DNA of 56,330 nt, from positions 185,516 to 241,845 of the forward strand of contig NZ_OLMM01000002.1 of the NCBI RefSeq assembly GCF_900291475.1. The letters run 5' to 3'. Made by a program: the position numbers and the translations under genes. The notes below the pieces were generated by a model. The model ran no database searches, was not told the origin of the DNA, and was given only the letters and a program-made list of their open reading frames with translations. Below, one piece after another: positions 34,375 to 41,683 of this stretch; positions within the stretch are counted from its first letter, which is position 1, and each line of letters starts with the position of its first letter. The stretch comes from Acidaminococcus hominis. GTDB lineage: Bacteria; Bacillota; Negativicutes; Acidaminococcales; Acidaminococcaceae.

Positions 34375-35391
34375 TTACAGTTCACCACTTTCTTCGTCCT
34401 GCATAATGGTCTGACGAATATGCCCTACCACATCTTTCTCCGTCAGTTCCATGGCCACCCGCACTGCATTTTTGATGGCCTTGGCCTTGGAGCTGCCGTG
34501 GCAGATGATAAAGGGGGCACGGACACCCAGGAGCAGAGCACCGCCGTATTCCGAAGCATCCATCTGCTTCATCATGCTGTAAAGCGCCGGTTTCATCATC
34601 AGGGCTCCCAGCTTGGCCAGCACGCTGCTGCGCTTCAGGGTATTCTTGAAAATATCCACAATGGCAGAGCCCAGGCCTTCCATGGTCTTTAATACCACGT
34701 TGCCCACAAACCCGTCACAAACCACTACGTCTACGGAACCCTTGTTGATGTCCCGTCCTTCTACATTGCCAATAAAATTGATATGCGGGTCCGCTTTCAT
34801 CAAAGGGTAGGTGGCCAGGCACTGCTCGTTGCCCTTGGTCTCCTCTTCCCCAATGTTTAGCAGCCCTACCCGGGGATTGGGAAGGCCCAGCTGCAGTTCT
34901 GCGTACACAGAACCCATTACAGCACTTTTCACCAGGTTTTCCGGCTTGGCGTCCACCATGGCGCCGGAGTCAACCAGAACCGTAGCCCCGGTAATGCTGG
35001 GAATCACCGTAGCAATGGCCGGACGGTCAATGCCTTTGATCCGGCCCAGGCCAAACAGGGCAGAAGCCACTGCAGCCCCGGTACTGCCGGAGGAAACCAG
35101 TGCGTCACATTCCCCTTCCTTCAGGAGGCGGGTTGCCACCACAATGGAAGCGTCCTTCTTTTTCTTCACGCTGATGCCGGGATGATCTTTCATCTCGATA
35201 ACTTGGCTGGCGTGATGAATGGTAATCTTAGGATTCTTTTCCTGATGCTCCTGCATCAGTGCCTGGCGGATGGTTTCTTCATCTCCTACCAGTACTACCT
35301 CGCAGCCATATTCGTTGACAGCCTGAAGTACACCCTTGATAATTTCCTGAGGGCCATAGTCAGTACCCATTACATCAACTGCGATTTTCAT
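34375..35391 (-). CDS. plsX: Phosphate acyltransferase PlsX
   Basis: A 338-aa PlsX beginning MKIAVDVMGTDYGPQEIIKG; SSGSTGAAVASALFGLGRIKGIDRPAI is the central signature. It converts acyl-ACP to acyl-phosphate for the PlsY/PlsC route to phosphatidic acid. I start at ATG 35391, 17 bases inside the fapR end, rather than eleven codons upstream, because PlsX family members start at this position. fapR-plsX is a classic regulatory pair. Confidence 0.93.
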   Translation of the reverse strand: MKIAVDVMGTDYGPQEIIKGVLQAVNEYGCEVVLVGDEETIRQALMQEHQEKNPKITIHHASQVIEMKDHPGISVKKKKDASIVVATRLLKEGECDALVSSGSTGAAVASALFGLGRIKGIDRPAIATVIPSITGATVLVDSGAMVDAKPENLVKSAVMGSVYAELQLGLPNPRVGLLNIGEEETKGNEQCLATYPLMKADPHINFIGNVEGRDINKGSVDVVVCDGFVGNVVLKTMEGLGSAIVDIFKNTLKRSSVLAKLGALMMKPALYSMMKQMDASEYGGALLLGVRAPFIICHGSSKAKAIKNAVRVAMELTEKDVVGHIRQTIMQDEESGEL

Positions 35392-35965
35392 CTTCTTGGT
35401 TCCTCTTTTCCGGAATGGCAACAATCAGAAATTTAGCCCGGAACACTTCCTTATGGTTGTTTCTGATTTTCACCCAAATCGTATATTTATCTTCCTGCTT
35501 CCGAACCACTTCGGCCCGGGCCACCAGAATGGCACCCGTATACACAGGAATCTTGTATTTCACATTTGCCACACCGGTCAACGCTGCCGGTGCGTCAATT
35601 ACTGCCAAGGCCAGGGAATTGGCCTGGGCAAACATGTATTGCCCTCTTGCTACGCCTGTTTTCTCCAGAACCATCTCTTTGTCCACGGTCATCATGGAAA
35701 TACCGCTGTGACCGATGTCCAGGTCAATCAGTTCGCCTACAATATCGGCACTGGTGATGGCCTGCAATTTTTCCTGGGCGTTTTCCGCCATGTGACGGGT
35801 CCGTTCCCGAAGTTCGGGAATCCCCAGGGCCAACCGATCCAGTCGGATGGTTTGGATACTGACTTGAAAGGTTTCGGCCAGATGCTCGTCGGTCAAGAAA
35901 GGATTCTTGTCCAAAAGCTGCTGAAGCCTCTGTTGGCGTGCCTTCTTCTGTGCTGCAGAACCCAT
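35375..35965 (-). CDS. fapR: Fatty acid and phospholipid biosynthesis repressor FapR
   Basis: A 196-aa repressor: an N-terminal DeoR-like HTH (residues ~8-45, FLTDEHLAETFQVSIQTIRLDRLALG), a linker helix and a C-terminal hot-dog domain (~80-180) that binds malonyl-CoA. In Bacillus, malonyl-CoA releases FapR from promoters of fab and pls genes. Here it heads the operon fapR-plsX-fabH-fabD-fabG-acpP-fabK-like-fabF-rnc and has a matching operator in front of it. Confidence 0.93.
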   Translation of the reverse strand: MGSAAQKKARQQRLQQLLDKNPFLTDEHLAETFQVSIQTIRLDRLALGIPELRERTRHMAENAQEKLQAITSADIVGELIDLDIGHSGISMMTVDKEMVLEKTGVARGQYMFAQANSLALAVIDAPAALTGVANVKYKIPVYTGAILVARAEVVRKQEDKYTIWVKIRNNHKEVFRAKFLIVAIPEKRNQEDENRS

Positions 35966-35979
35966 TCTATCACCTACTT

Positions 35980-35996
35980 TTAGTACCTAGTCATAA
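35980..35996. promoter_or_regulatory. Probable FapR operator
   Basis: TTAGTACCTAGTCATAA lies just downstream of the fapR -10. One half (TTAGTACC) is identical to the known FapR palindrome, TTAGTACCTG-N-type with inverted half; the other half (TTATGACT) is degenerate. Position at the transcription start suits autorepression. Confidence 0.75.
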
Positions 35997-36007
35997 CACT
36001 AGAGCCT

Positions 36008-36035
36008 ATTATACCAAAGAACGGGCAAAATACAA
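36008..36035 (-). promoter_or_regulatory. fapR operon promoter
   Basis: On the minus strand TATAAT (36013-36008) has an imperfect -35, TTGTAT (36035-36030), 16 bp upstream, with the FapR box just after the start point. Bases 36040-36259 up to the rpmF terminator hold no gene I can support. Confidence 0.6.
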
Positions 36036-36259
36036 TAGCTCGCACAAAAAACCTACAATAATTTACAGCTTCTTCATAGATTTTGCAGCATCCCTCCCCA
36101 CTTGTCAGAAAGGTTAGGCCCGCCAGAAGAAATTCCGGCAGACAGCCAGGGATATTTTGCCTAAGCCAAATATCTCCAGCATCTATTATAATGCAAAACT
36201 TCGAAAGAAGAAACCTTATCCCTTTAGAAAGCACGCAGCGGCATTCACTGCAAAAAAAA

Positions 36260-36285
36260 GAACGCCGCCCCATAGAGCGACGTTC
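36260..36285 (-). terminator. yceD-rpmF terminator
   Basis: GAACGTCGC and GCGGCGTTC form a 9-bp stem (one wobble) with an 8-base loop and are followed on the minus strand by eight U residues. It ends the rpmF transcript 28 bases after its stop. Confidence 0.9.
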
Positions 36286-36312
36286 ATTTTTTCAGGTCTC
36301 CCGCAGGATTCC

Positions 36313-36492
36313 TTATTCAGCTTCTTTCACTACTTCCTTACCATCGTAATAGCCACATTCAGGGCAAACATGGTGAGGGCGCTTCAGCTCATGGCATTGA
36401 GGGCATTCAACCAAGCCAGGAGCAGCCAGTTTCCAATTAGCGCGACGGGAATCGCGGCGAGCTTTCGACATTTTTCTCTTTGGTACTGCCAT
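36313..36492 (-). CDS. rpmF: 50S ribosomal protein L32
   Basis: A 59-aa protein: [20 protein letters not shown] at the N-terminus is the L32 signature, followed by the zinc-type pair CPQCH and CPECG. It is the zinc-containing form with four Cys ligands. L32 sits near the peptidyl-transferase region of the 50S. It follows yceD by 24 bases with AGGAGGT, the widespread yceD-rpmF pair that in most bacteria precedes plsX-fabH, as here. Confidence 0.96.
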   Translation of the reverse strand: MAVPKRKMSKARRDSRRANWKLAAPGLVECPQCHELKRPHHVCPECGYYDGKEVVKEAE

Positions 36493-36516
36493 TATCGTAC
36501 ACCTCCTAAACTCAAC

Positions 36517-37020
36517 CTATTTCTCTAACAATGCCTCAAGAGCCTGCAGCCTGGGATCGATGGACCGAGTATCACAATGACATTCCGTCACGTTGCGATC
36601 CGCTCCACAGACAGGGCAAATCCCTTTGCAGTCCGGTTTGCACAGCATTCTGGCAGGTATGGCCAGCAGCAGGGACTCCCTTAAAGCATCTGTAACATCA
36701 ACCACATCAAACTTATAGGTAAAGGCATCCTCTTCCAGCCCCGGGGTTCCTTCCGGATAGTACCGTTCGTCCACCTTGGCGGTGAGGTCCAGTACCACAT
36801 CCTTCAGGCAGCGGGCACAGGTTCCCCGCACCGTGAAGTTCTCCGTGGCCGTCAGCAGCAGCACATCGCCGCCGTTGGCCAGGGTACCTTCTATGGTAAT
36901 GGGACCTTGCAGTTCCGCATCTTCCGGCAGGATATTTAACTCTTTGCCGGTCAGGGTATACTGAAAAGATTCAGACCCTACGAGTTTCTTTTTGATTTCT
37001 GCTACATTGATTTTGATCAT
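36517..37020 (-). CDS. yceD: YceD/DUF177-family 23S rRNA accumulation protein
   Basis: A 167-aa DUF177 protein: GTCARCLKDVVLDL in the middle, LCKPDCKGICPVCGADRN at the C-terminus, and an acidic centre (YYPEGTPGLEEDAF). The four Cys of the C-terminal segment may bind zinc. The E. coli and plant homologues are needed for 23S rRNA accumulation. It precedes rpmF. Unusually, its ATG lies only 15 bases behind a perfect -10, so the mRNA would have a leader of about 8-9 bases and no ribosome site. Confidence 0.88.
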   Translation of the reverse strand: MIKINVAEIKKKLVGSESFQYTLTGKELNILPEDAELQGPITIEGTLANGGDVLLLTATENFTVRGTCARCLKDVVLDLTAKVDERYYPEGTPGLEEDAFTYKFDVVDVTDALRESLLLAIPARMLCKPDCKGICPVCGADRNVTECHCDTRSIDPRLQALEALLEK

Positions 37021-37035
37021 ATTATCAACCGTTAC

Positions 37036-37064
37036 ATTATATCTAGGCTTTCACCCTTTGTCAA
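37036..37064 (-). promoter_or_regulatory. Consensus promoter of yceD-rpmF
   Basis: On the minus strand TTGACA (37064-37059) and TATAAT (37041-37036), both perfect, are 17 bp apart. It lies between ackA and yceD. Confidence 0.9.
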
Positions 37065-37086
37065 GCAAAAGCCCGAAAACATTTTC

Positions 37087-38280
37087 TTATTTGCAGAGTC
37101 TATTGGTATCCCGAGCGATAACCAATTCTTCGTTGGTGGGGATCAGAAATACCTTTACCTTGGAATCAGCAGCGCTGATTTCGGTGTCTTTGCCGCGTAC
37201 ATTGTTGCGGTCAGCATCAATCTTCACGCCCAGGAATTCCAGGCCAGCGCATACTTTGGCACGGGTGGTGATGTCGTTTTCGCCTACACCAGCAGTGAAG
37301 ACGATGGCATCAACGCCGCCCATAGCAGCAGCATAAGCGCCGATGTAGCGTTTTACCTGATAGCAGAACATATCCAGGGCCAGTTGGGCCTTATCGTTGC
37401 CTTTGGCAGCAGCATCTTCAAGGTCACGGAAGTCGCTGGAAACGCCGGATACACCCAAAACGCCGCATTCCTTGTTCATGTATTTGTCCATGGCAGCAGC
37501 ATCCAGGCCTTTTTTGCTCATCAGAATGGGCACTACAGCAGGATCGATGGAACCAGTACGGGTACCCATCAGAACGCCGTCCAGCGGAGTGAAGCCCATG
37601 GAAGTATCCACGGATTTGCCGCCGTCTACAGCGGTGATGCTGGAGCCGTTGCCCAGATGGCAGGTGATGATTTTGGTATCGGCAATGTCCTTGCCCAGCA
37701 TTTCAGCAGCCCGAGCAGCTACGAATCTGTGGGAAGTACCATGGAAACCGTATTTACGGATGCCGTACTTTTCGTATTCTTCGTATTTAACGCCGAACAT
37801 ATAAGCCACAGGAGGCATGGTTTGATGGAAAGCCGTATCAAATACAGCCACTTGCGGGGTGTTGGGCATCAGTTTTTGGCAGGCACGGATACCAGCTACG
37901 TTAGGCGGCTGATGCAGAGGTGCCATATCGCTCAGGCCTTCAATCTTGGCCAGTACTTCGTCGTTAATGACAACGGATTCGCTGAAGATTTCGCCGCCAT
38001 GTACCACTCTGTGGCCCACAGCATCGATTTCGTCCATGGATTTGATAACGCCATGGTTGGGATCAACCAGAGCAGCCAGTACTTTTTTGATACCGTCTAC
38101 ATGATCGGGGATCTCGCTTTCCAGTCTTACTTTGTCCTTACCGGCAGGCGTATGCGTCAAAACAGAGCCTTCAATACCGATACGTTCAACCAAACCTTTA
38201 GCAATGACAGATTCATCATTCATATCAATCAGCTGATATTTGATGGAAGAGCTGCCGCAGTTAACAACAAAAATCTTCAT
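37087..38280 (-). CDS. ackA: Acetate kinase
   Basis: A 397-aa AckA of ordinary length: [15 protein letters not shown] at the N-terminus, [22 protein letters not shown] and [22 protein letters not shown], all conserved ASKHA signatures. It interconverts acetyl-phosphate plus ADP and acetate plus ATP, the energy-yielding end of acetogenic fermentation. pta is not adjacent. It stands alone between yceD and the divergent tmcAL. An AT-rich segment at 38320-38345 (an inverted CTAACT/AGTTAG pair at 38341-38362 included) probably holds its promoter, but no good hexamers are seen. Confidence 0.95.
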   Translation of the reverse strand: MKIFVVNCGSSSIKYQLIDMNDESVIAKGLVERIGIEGSVLTHTPAGKDKVRLESEIPDHVDGIKKVLAALVDPNHGVIKSMDEIDAVGHRVVHGGEIFSESVVINDEVLAKIEGLSDMAPLHQPPNVAGIRACQKLMPNTPQVAVFDTAFHQTMPPVAYMFGVKYEEYEKYGIRKYGFHGTSHRFVAARAAEMLGKDIADTKIITCHLGNGSSITAVDGGKSVDTSMGFTPLDGVLMGTRTGSIDPAVVPILMSKKGLDAAAMDKYMNKECGVLGVSGVSSDFRDLEDAAAKGNDKAQLALDMFCYQVKRYIGAYAAAMGGVDAIVFTAGVGENDITTRAKVCAGLEFLGVKIDADRNNVRGKDTEISAADSKVKVFLIPTNEELVIARDTNRLCK

Positions 38281-38426
38281 TCCCTTGCCTCCTGATCAAC
38301 TACTGAGTTTTCAAGCAGTATTACGCATTTTCTATAATACCTAACTATTTTAGCAAAGTTAGCCCAGAATGTCTAGAAAAGAATTGTTTCCGGGCTGAAT
38401 TCAGTCTCTTTTCCCCGGCCTCCGCC

Positions 38427-38455
38427 CTTGCGTGCCGCCCCTCCTGCCGCTACAA
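38427..38455 (+). promoter_or_regulatory. tmcAL promoter
   Basis: TTGCGT (38427-38432) and TACAAT (38450-38455) are 17 bp apart, about 73 bases before the start. The leader contains a GGGGC/GCCCC stem near 38475-38500 followed by AAGGAGG. Confidence 0.65.
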
Positions 38456-38528
38456 TAGAAAGGAATACAAGGCAGGGGCAAAAAGTGATTTTCGCCCCGG
38501 GCCCAAACTTTTCTTTAAGGAGGCCCCT

Positions 38529-39743
38529 ATGAACCCAGCTGCCGTCATCGGCATTATCGCAGAATATAACCCCTTCCACAAGGGGCATCAATACCAGCTT
38601 TCCCAGGTCCGGCAAAAATTTCCTGACGCACCTGTCATCGCCGTTAGCAGCGGCAGCCTGACCCAGCGGGGTGAGGCTCCTATTTGGGACAAATGGAAAC
38701 GGACCCGGCTGGCCCTTTTGGGCGGCGTGGACCTGGTGCTGGAGCTGCCAGTGGTCTACAGCCTCCAAAGCGCCCGGGAATTTGCCCGGGGTGCCGTTGC
38801 CTGCCTTCAGGCTACAGGCGTAGTCACCCACCTGTCCTTTGGCTGTGAGACTCCGAATTTGGCCCTCTTGGAGCGCCTGGCCAAGGAACAGCCGGCCAAG
38901 GTACAGTGGGAAGCTGCCCTTTCCCAGGGACTATCCTATGCCAAGGCGGCGGAGCAGGTCTACGGTAGGCTGAATCCCCGCTACCCCGCCCTGCTCCAGG
39001 GCTCCAACAACCTTTTGGCCCTGGAATACCTGCGGGCAATTGGCAGCCTGGCACCCCAGCTTCAGCCCCTGCCCGTCCTGCGCCAGGGCAGCGCCTACGG
39101 CAGCACCACCCTGGAGGATACCCTGGCCAGCGCCTCCGCCCTGCGCAAAGCGCTGAAACGTGACGGGTTAACCCCAAGGGCCGCCCAGCAATTTCCCGAG
39201 GCCGAACTGCCCTGGATCAGGACCTGGTTAGCCCAGGGGCTTTGCGGTCTGCCGGAAGACCGCCTGTCCCTGCTGCTCTCCTACACCCTGGAATGCTCCT
39301 CCCCAGCGGCCATCCGCACGGCCTGCCTTACCAGCGAGGGCCTGGAAGACCTGGTGTACAAGCACCGCCGGGCCGGCTCCTTTACTGCCCTGGTAGAAGC
39401 GTGCGCCACCCGGCGCTACTCCCCTTCCCGGATTCGCCGGCTGCTGTGGCAGCTGCTGCTCTCCCAGCCAGACTGTACTTTTAGCCAGGGCGCCAACGCT
39501 GCTCCCACCTACCTGCGGGTATTGGGCTTTAGCCCCAGGGGCCAGGAGCTGCTTCGCCAGCTCAAGCAGAAGGCCCAGCTGCCCCTGGTGCTCCAGGTAA
39601 ACAAAAACACCCTGGCAAAGGCCCCTTCCGCCGCCTTTGCCGCCCAGCTTGCCCTGGACCTTAGGGCCGCCAACCTGTACCAGCTGCTGCAAACAGGCAC
39701 GATCACGGACCTGGACTACCGCCTGCCGCCAGTGCGCCTGTAG
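38529..39743 (+). CDS. tmcAL: tRNA(Met) cytidine acetate ligase
   Basis: A 404-aa nucleotidyltransferase-fold protein with GIIAEYNPFHKGHQYQL (HxGH-type ATP site), followed by SSGSLTQRGEAPIWDKWKR and the C-terminal RRYSPSRIRRLLWQLLL stretch. In Bacillus TmcAL (YlbM) activates acetate with ATP and attaches it to C34 of elongator tRNA-Met. It is divergent from ackA, whose product acetate is its substrate. GC content is very high in this gene (many CTG/GCC codons). A terminator shared with the convergent gene follows. Confidence 0.9.
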   Translation: MNPAAVIGIIAEYNPFHKGHQYQLSQVRQKFPDAPVIAVSSGSLTQRGEAPIWDKWKRTRLALLGGVDLVLELPVVYSLQSAREFARGAVACLQATGVVTHLSFGCETPNLALLERLAKEQPAKVQWEAALSQGLSYAKAAEQVYGRLNPRYPALLQGSNNLLALEYLRAIGSLAPQLQPLPVLRQGSAYGSTTLEDTLASASALRKALKRDGLTPRAAQQFPEAELPWIRTWLAQGLCGLPEDRLSLLLSYTLECSSPAAIRTACLTSEGLEDLVYKHRRAGSFTALVEACATRRYSPSRIRRLLWQLLLSQPDCTFSQGANAAPTYLRVLGFSPRGQELLRQLKQKAQLPLVLQVNKNTLAKAPSAAFAAQLALDLRAANLYQLLQTGTITDLDYRLPPVRL

Positions 39744-39766
39744 CTGCCAATTTTACCCATAAAAAT

Positions 39767-39793
39767 AAGGACTGGGGATTTTCCTCAGTCCTT
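39767..39793. terminator. Bidirectional terminator between tmcAL and the coiled-coil gene
   Basis: AAGGACTGGGG and CCTCAGTCCTT form a stem of about 10 bp, A-rich before and T-rich after, serving both convergent units. Confidence 0.85.
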
Positions 39794-39804
39794 TGTTTTA
39801 CCTA

Positions 39805-40362
39805 TTATTTTCTGTCAGTACCGGATTCAATCCGATGATCTTCCGGATAGGAGGCCTTCAGGGCATCTCCATTTTCCTGAACAGCTTTCAGGGTCTTGTT
39901 CAGGTTTTCTTCCAGGTAGCTGAAGACATCTACCGCATACTGCATGGATTCACTATGCAGCTTATTGGCATAAGCTTCCGCAGCAGCCCGCATATCGTGG
40001 TCATACTGCTGGCCTTCAGCCAGAATCTGGTTGGCCTTGTTTTCCGCAGCTTTTACCACTTCTTCCTGGCGTACCAGGCGGTCAGCTTCAGCCTTGGCCA
40101 AATCCACAATCCGGTTGCCTTCGGCATGAGCCTGTTCCACAATGTGGTCCGCTTCCGTACGGGATTTTTCGATAATGCTCTTTTGTTCTTCCAGCAGGTC
40201 GTGGGCTCTCTTGATTTCCTGAGGTACAGCAGCCCGCAGCTTATCCATTACCATGGTAAGTTCATTTTCGTTGACAATCAATCTGCTGGTTAAGGGAATC
40301 CGAAATCCCTCTTGCAGAATACTTTCCATTTCGTCCAAGATTTTGTCTAATTCCATGACCAT
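39805..40362 (-). CDS. Coiled-coil protein next to coaD, ATP-synthase-b/DivIVA-like
   Basis: A 185-aa hydrophilic protein that is nearly all helix: heptad-like charge patterns run from residue ~40 to ~170 (EQKSIIEKSRTEADHIVEQAHAEG-type repeats, with Ala/Glu/Lys at regular spacing). It resembles the soluble part of F-type ATP synthase b subunits, but there is no membrane anchor. Homologues are commonly annotated as ATPase-like or DivIVA-like proteins beside coaD and rsmD in Negativicutes and Clostridia. Function unknown; a scaffold role in division or envelope growth is a guess. Confidence 0.7.
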   Translation of the reverse strand: MVMELDKILDEMESILQEGFRIPLTSRLIVNENELTMVMDKLRAAVPQEIKRAHDLLEEQKSIIEKSRTEADHIVEQAHAEGNRIVDLAKAEADRLVRQEEVVKAAENKANQILAEGQQYDHDMRAAAEAYANKLHSESMQYAVDVFSYLEENLNKTLKAVQENGDALKASYPEDHRIESGTDRK

Positions 40363-40395
40363 CTATCCCTTCCCTTAATGTAATAGAGAAAATCA

Positions 40396-40881
40396 TTAGC
40401 GAGCTTTTCCGCGCTGCATGACTTCATTTTGAATACATTCCGGTACAAAACCGGTGATGTTGCCGCCGAAATACACCATTTCCCGCACCCCTGAAGAACT
40501 GAGATACGAATATTTCGCGTTGGTCATAATAAAGACCGTTTCCAAATTCTTATCGATTTCCTTCATCAGCAGGGCGCGCTGGAATTCGTACTCAAAATCA
40601 GTGAATGCCCGCAAGCCACGTACAATAAACTTGGCCCCTTCCTGTTCGCAGAACTCGTTCAAAAGCCCTGAAAAACTGGTAACCCGGATATTCGGGATGT
40701 GGGCGGTCGCTTTCTCGATCATGGCTACCCGCTCTTCCATGGAAAACATGGCTTTGTCCTTGGCGGGGTTGACGAATACGCTGACAATCAGCTCGTCAAA
40801 CATTTTGCTGGCTCGTTCAAAAATATCCAAATGGCCCATGGTAACCGGGTCAAAACTACCCGGACAAACGGCTTTCCGCAC
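40396..40881 (-). CDS. coaD: Phosphopantetheine adenylyltransferase
   Basis: A 161-aa CoaD: AVCPGSFDPVTMGHLDIFERA carries the TxGH nucleotidyltransferase motif; VRGLRAFTDFEYEFQ and SSSGVREMVYFGGNI are the other family signatures. It makes dephospho-CoA from 4'-phosphopantetheine. I chose GTG 40881, six bases from GGAGG, and not the longer frame starting at 40920. It lies 54 bases behind rsmD, a conserved pairing. Confidence 0.95.
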   Translation of the reverse strand: MRKAVCPGSFDPVTMGHLDIFERASKMFDELIVSVFVNPAKDKAMFSMEERVAMIEKATAHIPNIRVTSFSGLLNEFCEQEGAKFIVRGLRAFTDFEYEFQRALLMKEIDKNLETVFIMTNAKYSYLSSSGVREMVYFGGNITGFVPECIQNEVMQRGKAR

Positions 40882-40935
40882 GTTAAACCTCCAATAGCAG
40901 CAAGATTTGCTAAATCTCATTATAACAAAAACAGC

Positions 40936-41490
40936 TTACGATTTCCACCTAATTAAAGATATTTTCGTGTCTCCGTACTTTTCTGTTCGGATTTCTGTCC
41001 CTTCCTCCACATATTGGGCTGGATCCTCTTCCAGGGAATGTTCCAACACCAAAAGGCCGCCGGGTTTCAGCACCGGACGCTTTAGCAGTGCCTTGTACAC
41101 CAGCTCGTTAAGGCCCTTGTTGTAGGGCGGGTCCGAAAAAATCAGGTCAAACTGCTGGTGTTCCTGCTCCAATATAGCCAGGCCATTGACGGCGTCCGTA
41201 TGAATCAGCCGCACCGCCTCCTGGGCCCGGGCCTTTTCCACATTGGCCTTCACCAGTTTCAGGCTCTCCCGGCTCTTGTCAAAATACACCACACTGGCTG
41301 CACCCCGGCTCCAGGCTTCCAGGCCCAGATTGCCGGTTCCCGCAAAGGCATCCAGCACCACTGCTCCAGGAAGCCGGGACTGGATAATGCTAAACAGGGC
41401 TTCCTTTACCCTATCGGAAGTGGGGCGTACCAGATAATTTTTGGGAGTAACCAGTTTCAGGCCCCTGGCCTTGCCGGTAATAATGCGCAT
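40936..41490 (-). CDS. rsmD: 16S rRNA (guanine(966)-N(2))-methyltransferase
   Basis: A 184-aa class I methyltransferase: RIITGKARGLKL at the N-terminus, LDAFAGTGNLGLEAWSRGA (SAM site) and the catalytic SDPPYNKGL. It methylates G966 of 16S rRNA in assembled 30S. ATG 41490 has GGAAG eight bases upstream; a GTG three codons earlier overlaps that site. It heads the rsmD-coaD-coiled-coil unit. Confidence 0.93.
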   Translation of the reverse strand: MRIITGKARGLKLVTPKNYLVRPTSDRVKEALFSIIQSRLPGAVVLDAFAGTGNLGLEAWSRGAASVVYFDKSRESLKLVKANVEKARAQEAVRLIHTDAVNGLAILEQEHQQFDLIFSDPPYNKGLNELVYKALLKRPVLKPGGLLVLEHSLEEDPAQYVEEGTEIRTEKYGDTKISLIRWKS

Positions 41491-41523
41491 CTGCGCCACT
41501 TCCTTTCGTGAGATATCAAATCA

Positions 41524-41552
41524 ATTATAAACTGTACCCGTTCCTGGTGCAA
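41524..41552 (-). promoter_or_regulatory. rsmD-coaD promoter
   Basis: On the minus strand TTGCAC (41552-41547) and TATAAT (41529-41524) are 17 bp apart, 34 bases before the rsmD start. Confidence 0.75.
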
Positions 41553-41622
41553 GAAAAAACCTGGGTGTACACAAATTGTGCGGAATTTTTTGCACCCCTC
41601 CCCCCGTTTTCCCGGGGAAGTG

Positions 41623-41651
41623 TAGTCATTTTCTGGCACTTACGATATAAT
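41623..41651 (+). promoter_or_regulatory. Probable promoter of the DUF4127 gene
   Basis: TATAAT (41646-41651) has a partial -35, TAGTCA (41623-41628), 17 bp upstream. The start codon is 33 bases downstream. Confidence 0.55.
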
Positions 41652-41683
41652 GATACCATTCTATAAGAAAAGGAGCCTTCCCC

